From Acidobacteriota bacterium (GTDB lineage Bacteria > Acidobacteriota > Terriglobia > Terriglobales > Acidobacteriaceae), in contig JAJYSL010000144.1 of NCBI GenBank assembly GCA_021793595.1, forward strand, positions 1-10,601: a stretch of 10,601 bases of DNA, given 5' to 3'. This document shows positions 6,059 through 10,601 of this stretch, in pieces; within the stretch, counting starts at the first letter, position 1; each line of letters opens with the position of its first letter. A program made the translations under genes and the position numbers. The notes under the pieces were generated by a model. That model worked only from the letters and a program-made list of their open reading frames with translations, made no database searches and had not been told where the DNA came from.

Positions 6059-6344
6059 TTATGGGCGTCTGAATCGGAAAAGCGCAAAATATTTTCTTGA
6101 CAAGCGCATAATTTTAAAGTAGGAAATACTCACCCAACCCTTCCGCTCGCTTCGCTCAGAAAGGCATGGATGCTAAGTTGGCCCCATATGGGGCTGACAG
6201 GAATGGTTTTGACACCGAGTCTGAAACCGTAGAGAAATCCCGGTTCAGACGGGGAATGCCGACTCGTAGCGTCCCTGATTGGAGACCGCTCCTCTCTAGG
6301 AGGGGAGCGACGCACATGCGCTCGATTCATAAGGGAGACTGACC
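6059..6344 (+). promoter_or_regulatory. Structured 5' leader of the large gene (three hairpins)
   Basis: No gene is seen here. Three hairpins follow one another on the plus strand. The first, 6177-6198, has GCCCC/GGGGC extended by wobble and Watson-Crick pairs to nine pairs around ATAT. The second, 6219-6250, has GTCTGAAACCG paired with CGGTTCAGAC, ten pairs with one bulged A and an 11-base loop. The third, 6287-6309, has CGCTCC/GGAGCG around a CT/AG-rich interior. A TTGACA at 6097-6102 could be a -35 box, but the hexamer 17 bases later (TAGGAA) is a poor -10. The leader may regulate the downstream gene, or include a terminator from sequence now lost. AT-rich sequence stops near 6,125. Confidence 0.4.
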
Positions 6345-6347
6345 TTG
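6333..6347 (+). promoter_or_regulatory. Shine-Dalgarno and TTG start of the large gene
   Basis: GGGAG (6333-6337) is followed by seven bases and TTG (6345-6347). An in-frame TAA at 6330-6332 bars any start further upstream. The next in-frame ATG is at codon 25 and has no comparable site, so TTG 6345 is preferred. Confidence 0.7.
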
Positions 6348-9300
6348 GGAAACATCGTATTGGCTTTGCAGGGCGGAGTCGCCAGCGGTTCGGAAGAAAC
6401 GTTCGACGGCCAGCCGATGGAGAAGGGCGTTCATCTGCGCTGGAGCTTCTTGGCTGCGCTCGGCTTTCCACCGGGAGGTTTCTGGCTCTGCAGGCGCGTG
6501 GCCAAGAAGGGCGAGAAGCTGATTCCGCCGCCGCCTTCGGCTGCAACACTCAACGCCGAAGCAGCTGACACAGTTGCGGGACAAAGCTCCTTCCAGGCTA
6601 CCGGTGCCTCCGTTGCTGGCATCACCAGCGGGAGCGGGAATGAGTGGCAGACGGTTCTGGCCACTCCCTGCCAGAGCGTAACGCTGGCCGGTTGCGCCGC
6701 GCCGGGTTGCGATGTGGTTCTCATCGAAACATTCAGCTGCAATGCCGACGGAAAGATGACTGTCTCCGGCAGGCGGGACGTCCCGGTTGAGCATGGCGCC
6801 TTTCGCATCACCGTGCAGGCCAGTGAAATTTCTTGCGTGCGCGTAGTTGGCGCAGGCAGCGTGGACGAGTGCGGGTGTGGAACGATCGAGCCACCCAGTG
6901 GCTGCGGGGGAGGCAAAGGACAAGGCGGCGTGAATCCTCCTGGCACCGGAAATCCAGGCTGGGGAGACCCCAATGGCAACGGCTGGCAATGCTGGGGAGT
7001 TCCTTTCACGTTGCCCGTCACGGTCCAGGAGTGGCCCGCGCGCTACTTTGGTGCGGCCGACCCCGCCACTACAGCGGCTCCTGTGGTCGAAAAGGACGAT
7101 ATCAAAGAGGCGAAGCGCCGCCTGGGTACCTTGAAACTCGCCGCGAACCTCACCCATGCCCAGGAGAACCTCGAACTCACGCGGCTGCGCGCGGAACTTG
7201 TCCGGCTGGTGAAGGGATTCCCGACAACTCTTCTCAACGAGGTGCCGCTGCAGTCTTCGTCCGCAGGAGCTAACGCGCCGAAACTGAACATCAACCTGAT
7301 GCAAGAACTGCTGTTGCTGTCGCTTGACCCCTACTTCGCCCGCGTGCTGGGACTTTACTTTGTCGATGAGCAGGTTGCGCCGGGCGTTCAATACGACTAC
7401 AGCATCTCCGGCTACTGGGGCGCGACGCCCTGCCAGGACACGGTGATCTTTCCCGGCCTTGCCCCCGGAGCGCTGCTGGCGCGCGGCTCCGCAACATTCG
7501 GCGGTATGACCATTGCCCCGTTGGGCGGGAATACCTCGCTGTTTCGCTGGACGAAGTACGACAGCAACCGTAACTACAAGCCGCGCGTTGATCCCTCGGC
7601 GCCGTCCTTGGCACAGAGCACCGCGGCTTCCATTACGTGCGCTCTCACCCAGGCCCAACAGCCCGACGCTCTGCTTCTCGCCACCTCTCCGGGCGCATGG
7701 TTCCTGCCGATTGCGCCGCGGCCGCAGGTATCAATCGCCTTGTCGCAGCCAGTGCCGAGGGTCGATGTACAGGTAGCGGGCAATGGCATGATCCTGGGGC
7801 TCTCGGAAGGCGTAGTGGTTTCCTCGGCGAACTTCAGTTCGTCGCAATTGTCTGATGCGACAGTGAATGCGCCCAGCGACGCCCAGCTCATCGACCATAT
7901 CCAGGTGAATGGCGCACTCGGGGTATCGCCCGGCGGATATGTGCTCGCTATTGGCGCGCTCACCCTGCATCCACTTTCGCCTGACGCTATTGGTACCCGG
8001 TACGCAATTATTCCTCCTCCGGTGGCCATCCAGCCGATTGCAGCGCCGGGACAGCCGTACTCCACCTTCCGGCATCGCCAGGCGGACATCGACACGAAGA
8101 CGCTCACCCTGATACCGCACAGTCTCATCGACGTGGAATGGCCGGCGCCGCCGGTTTCCGCCTCCCAGCTGACCGGCGATCCAGTCACCGATCCTTTGCA
8201 GCTTCCGCCGCCCACCCAGCCGATCGGCTTTGTGGCCGAACGTGAGGATAGCGGCGTAGCCAGCAGCGTGACACGCCTTCCAGGCTGGATTGCAACCCGC
8301 AATGTTCCCAAGACCAAAGGTTCAAACGTGCCCACGGCGAACCTTTACCGGCTGGTTGATTCGCAACTGGCCGACCCAGCCGGAGGATGGAGCCACCGCG
8401 TGGCCGCTTTTGACATCTTTGGCGCCCTCGGCATTTGGAGCAACTGGTCTGGCCCGCGTCCTGTGGAGAAGATTGCGGCGGCGCCGACTGCGATACGCAT
8501 CGTGCAATTTGACAATTCCCCCGCCGGCGGCGGCGCAGCGGCGCCCGACGGATCCAAGTGGACCGGGGGCACGCTCAATCTGAAAGTCAACTGGGCCGGC
8601 GCGGCTTTCATGATGTACCCAGACATCGCTACGGCACGCATCACCGTTCAGTCCATCGACTCAAATGGCACGGTCACCGGTCAGATCGCCACAAGCGACC
8701 TGACCGTGCCCAAACCGAAGATCCAGAAACTTTTTATTGCGTCTATGGTCGCGACGCTCTCGGCCGACGGGCTCAGCTACTCCGTCGAAATTCAAACGAC
8801 TCCGCCCCTGCCTGTGCTGGTCAGCACCGATCCGGTGCCGGTGCTCATGCTTACGCTGCCTGACGGTTCTTCGGAGCGCTACTCTGTTCGTCCCGCGGTT
8901 CCGGCCTGGGCGGGTCCGAACGCAAGCTCGCCGGTAGTGGCCACGCTGACGGCCGGAAGCTCCGCACGCATCATCACCAGCAACTACGTGGGTCAGCCGG
9001 CTTACCTGCTCTCCGGGTACGGCGTCCAGACGCTCCTGGACGTGGCTCTCGATGTACCCATCGCGCAACAGAGCGCACGGGCGCAGGTTTCGGTCACCGG
9101 GTCCACGCAAAGCCCATTTCTCGCCAACGAGCAGATCGTAGATCCCAACCTAATCAACCCGAATAGGCCTGAGCCCCAGTCTGTGACTCTCATCTTCAAC
9201 GGTCCGCAGCGGCTCACACCGCCCCAGCCGCCCCAGCCGCCACCGGTGGTCACGCCCGTGCATCAGGTACACCACCTTTTTTACAACCCGGCCGACGCAA

Positions 9301-10601
9301 ACGGAAGCGCCAGCCGCGCTCTTCCATTCGCCACTCCTGCGGGCGCAGGCATCCTGGGCTACGTACTTCAGCGCGCTTCCATCCGCTCTCTCTCGCTCGC
9401 CGATGTCAAACGCCGCGCCAGCACCACCGTGGCCAACCTGGCAGACAGCAACCCTGTGGTCATCGACAGCGGCATGCCTCGAGCCGACCTAGCCGCGTGG
9501 ATTGCCTCGCTGACCGAATGGCTCACTGCGTACAACACCGTCGGGACTTACAAGGCTTCCATCAGCTCGCCGGCTCGGACCTTCACTTCGCTAACCCTTG
9601 CGACCGCTCTTGAAGACGCGAGTGCGCAACGCGCCTTCATCGAGCATTTCTACGGCGGTCTGCTGGACGACGAGCTTTGCGCGCTGGCCGACCTTGCCGA
9701 CAACTCAGACGGGTTTGTTCGCGTCAACCCGCAGAAGTTCGATCCGGGAACCACCATCTCCGACTCGGTCGACGGCACCGGCTATGGTCGCACCATCTAC
9801 CGCCTGGCCGCGGTGAACCAGGCCGGATCCTTCAGCTCGAATACGAATTCCACCGGCCCCTACTACACGAAGATCGTTACCGCTCCACGTCCGCCGGTGC
9901 TCTACAAGTTGCAACCGACCGAGTCGGCCATCATCGTTGCCTGGGCACTGGACACGAATCCGGATGTTGCCGCCTACATCATCTACCGTGCTACGTCGGT
10001 GAGTGACTTGGTCGACCTGCGTTTCTTTGGCGCGGACCCGGCTCACCCCAGCCCGGCCAGCGAACTGCCCACCTTCCAGTACAACCAGCAAAGTTATCCG
10101 CCCGTGTCGTTTGTGCAAGGCACGGCGGCGAACATCGACGCGCGGATAGTCGGCTTCGTCCCCGATCCGCGGCTCTGCGCACGGGACTACGACGGCAGCG
10201 ATATGGGCGAAGTGGTACTGCCTCCCGGCCCTCCGCCCGACGAGGTCAACGGCGTCTTCCGGCTGAGCGACTACGCGCCTGCGCTGGGACCGCTCGGCCA
10301 GCTTGCCTTCAACTACTGGACGCCCCCTATTGTGAACGGCATCGCCCAGATCCAGACGTCCTCTAACACGCAATCCCGCCTGACCGGCCTGCGCATCGGT
10401 CTCGGTCGCGGAGTCCCGGTTGTGGTTGTCGCCACATGGAACGGCAGCGTCAAAGTGCTCGGTCTTGTGCCGACGAGGCGCGCCGGGTTTGTCGATAGCG
10501 TCTCCCCAAGCGGGAACCAACTCGACCCCAACCCGATCCCCGGCTACACGGCGCCGAACGCAGCGGCGCTCAATGCGTATGCGGTTGTTGCCGAGATCGG
10601 A
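6345..10601 (+). CDS. Very large multidomain protein with fibronectin-III-like repeats, 3' end beyond the window
   Basis: The frame runs 1,419 codons without a stop to the last base of the window, with strong G/C preference at third positions. No signal peptide or membrane helix is visible at the N terminus (MGNIVLALQGGVASGSEETF). Residues 28-51 hold GVHLRWSF and LGFPPGGFWLCRR, a motif I associate with large uncharacterised bacterial proteins. Residues 164-221 are Cys/Gly/Asn-rich (Cys164, 176, 178, 187 and a GW-rich tail). Residues 248-294 look alpha-helical. Residues 680-708 (WSHRVAAFDIFG, then WSNWSGP) and 1150-1180 resemble the final strands of fibronectin-III domains. A further such domain starts near 1181 (APRPPVLYKL, then AAYIIYRA). 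A proline-rich linker (PPQPPQPPP) lies near 955-970. This suggests an elongated binding or structural protein, perhaps tail-like or surface-associated, but the function is unknown. Composition differs sharply from the left-hand genes, which points to transfer or an assembly join. Confidence 0.85.
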   Translation, partial: MGNIVLALQGGVASGSEETFDGQPMEKGVHLRWSFLAALGFPPGGFWLCRRVAKKGEKLIPPPPSAATLNAEAADTVAGQSSFQATGASVAGITSGSGNEWQTVLATPCQSVTLAGCAAPGCDVVLIETFSCNADGKMTVSGRRDVPVEHGAFRITVQASEISCVRVVGAGSVDECGCGTIEPPSGCGGGKGQGGVNPPGTGNPGWGDPNGNGWQCWGVPFTLPVTVQEWPARYFGAADPATTAAPVVEKDDIKEAKRRLGTLKLAANLTHAQENLELTRLRAELVRLVKGFPTTLLNEVPLQSSSAGANAPKLNINLMQELLLLSLDPYFARVLGLYFVDEQVAPGVQYDYSISGYWGATPCQDTVIFPGLAPGALLARGSATFGGMTIAPLGGNTSLFRWTKYDSNRNYKPRVDPSAPSLAQSTAASITCALTQAQQPDALLLATSPGAWFLPIAPRPQVSIALSQPVPRVDVQVAGNGMILGLSEGVVVSSANFSSSQLSDATVNAPSDAQLIDHIQVNGALGVSPGGYVLAIGALTLHPLSPDAIGTRYAIIPPPVAIQPIAAPGQPYSTFRHRQADIDTKTLTLIPHSLIDVEWPAPPVSASQLTGDPVTDPLQLPPPTQPIGFVAEREDSGVASSVTRLPGWIATRNVPKTKGSNVPTANLYRLVDSQLADPAGGWSHRVAAFDIFGALGIWSNWSGPRPVEKIAAAPTAIRIVQFDNSPAGGGAAAPDGSKWTGGTLNLKVNWAGAAFMMYPDIATARITVQSIDSNGTVTGQIATSDLTVPKPKIQKLFIASMVATLSADGLSYSVEIQTTPPLPVLVSTDPVPVLMLTLPDGSSERYSVRPAVPAWAGPNASSPVVATLTAGSSARIITSNYVGQPAYLLSGYGVQTLLDVALDVPIAQQSARAQVSVTGSTQSPFLANEQIVDPNLINPNRPEPQSVTLIFNGPQRLTPPQPPQPPPVVTPVHQVHHLFYNPADANGSASRALPFATPAGAGILGYVLQRASIRSLSLADVKRRASTTVANLADSNPVVIDSGMPRADLAAWIASLTEWLTAYNTVGTYKASISSPARTFTSLTLATALEDASAQRAFIEHFYGGLLDDELCALADLADNSDGFVRVNPQKFDPGTTISDSVDGTGYGRTIYRLAAVNQAGSFSSNTNSTGPYYTKIVTAPRPPVLYKLQPTESAIIVAWALDTNPDVAAYIIYRATSVSDLVDLRFFGADPAHPSPASELPTFQYNQQSYPPVSFVQGTAANIDARIVGFVPDPRLCARDYDGSDMGEVVLPPGPPPDEVNGVFRLSDYAPALGPLGQLAFNYWTPPIVNGIAQIQTSSNTQSRLTGLRIGLGRGVPVVVVATWNGSVKVLGLVPTRRAGFVDSVSPSGNQLDPNPIPGYTAPNAAALNAYAVVAEIG

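Noticed and set aside
6097..6125. TTGACA as the -35 box of a strong promoter for the large gene
   Set aside because: The hexamer is perfect, but the expected -10 position reads TAGGAA and the better AT-rich boxes are spaced too closely. It is kept only as a weak note in the leader entry.
6327..7658. Long minus-strand open frame (443 codons) opposite the start of the large gene
   Set aside because: It is antisense to a plus-strand frame open for over 4 kb with its own ribosome site. The predicted protein is Arg/Gly/Ala-rich with no motif, as expected of a shadow frame in GC-rich coding DNA.
7574..8335. Minus-strand frame of 253 codons
   Set aside because: Shadow of the large plus-strand gene. 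It overlaps another antisense frame and shows no recognisable domain.
9705..10520. Minus-strand frame of 271 codons rich in Arg, Gly and Val
   Set aside because: Antisense to the fibronectin-III-like part of the large gene, and composition is typical of a GC-rich shadow frame.

Overview
The window looks like a piece of an actinobacterial chromosome or metagenomic contig. The left part carries housekeeping genes that resemble actinobacterial homologues: a cysteine-rich membrane Fe-S oxidoreductase of the type found in mycobacteria and relatives, a dCTP deaminase with the dUMP-forming (bifunctional) signature, and a tRNA-Gly(CCC) without an encoded CCA end. Base composition there is moderate. 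No species can be named from this.

Layout: (1) 163-597, plus strand, a small stand-alone cyclic-nucleotide-binding-domain protein, probably from a leaderless mRNA. It converges on the Fe-S oxidoreductase gene, and a strong bidirectional hairpin terminator (649-684) lies between them. (2) 706-2736, minus, the Fe-S oxidoreductase. Upstream of it on the same strand is dcd (2911-3477). A short divergent promoter region separates dcd from tRNA-Gly (3519-3589, plus). (3) 3590-6060 is a mobile-element landing zone. It holds the 3' remnant of an IS1380-like transposase (3709-3948), then a complete IS1634-like insertion sequence (4070-5739) with 14-bp terminal inverted repeats and a 507-residue DDE transposase. 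The element is flanked by a perfect 53-bp direct repeat, which is an unusually long target duplication. Joining the flanks over one repeat copy restores a minus-strand reading frame, so the element appears to have split an open frame of unknown function.

(4) From about 6,060 the composition turns clearly GC-richer. A roughly 220-base leader with three successive hairpins precedes a very large plus-strand gene. It starts at TTG 6345 behind a good Shine-Dalgarno and stays open to the last base of the window (1,419 codons, no stop). The product has no visible signal peptide or membrane segment. It carries a Cys/Gly-rich segment, a short helical segment, a proline-rich linker and several fibronectin-III-like repeats. 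I do not recognise its function. The GC-rich block is either horizontally acquired or, if this is a metagenomic assembly, a possible misjoin.

The left genes are separate housekeeping functions (nucleotide metabolism, redox, nucleotide sensing) and not one pathway. The most notable signals are the long-duplication IS with its interrupted frame and the giant GC-rich gene with its structured leader.
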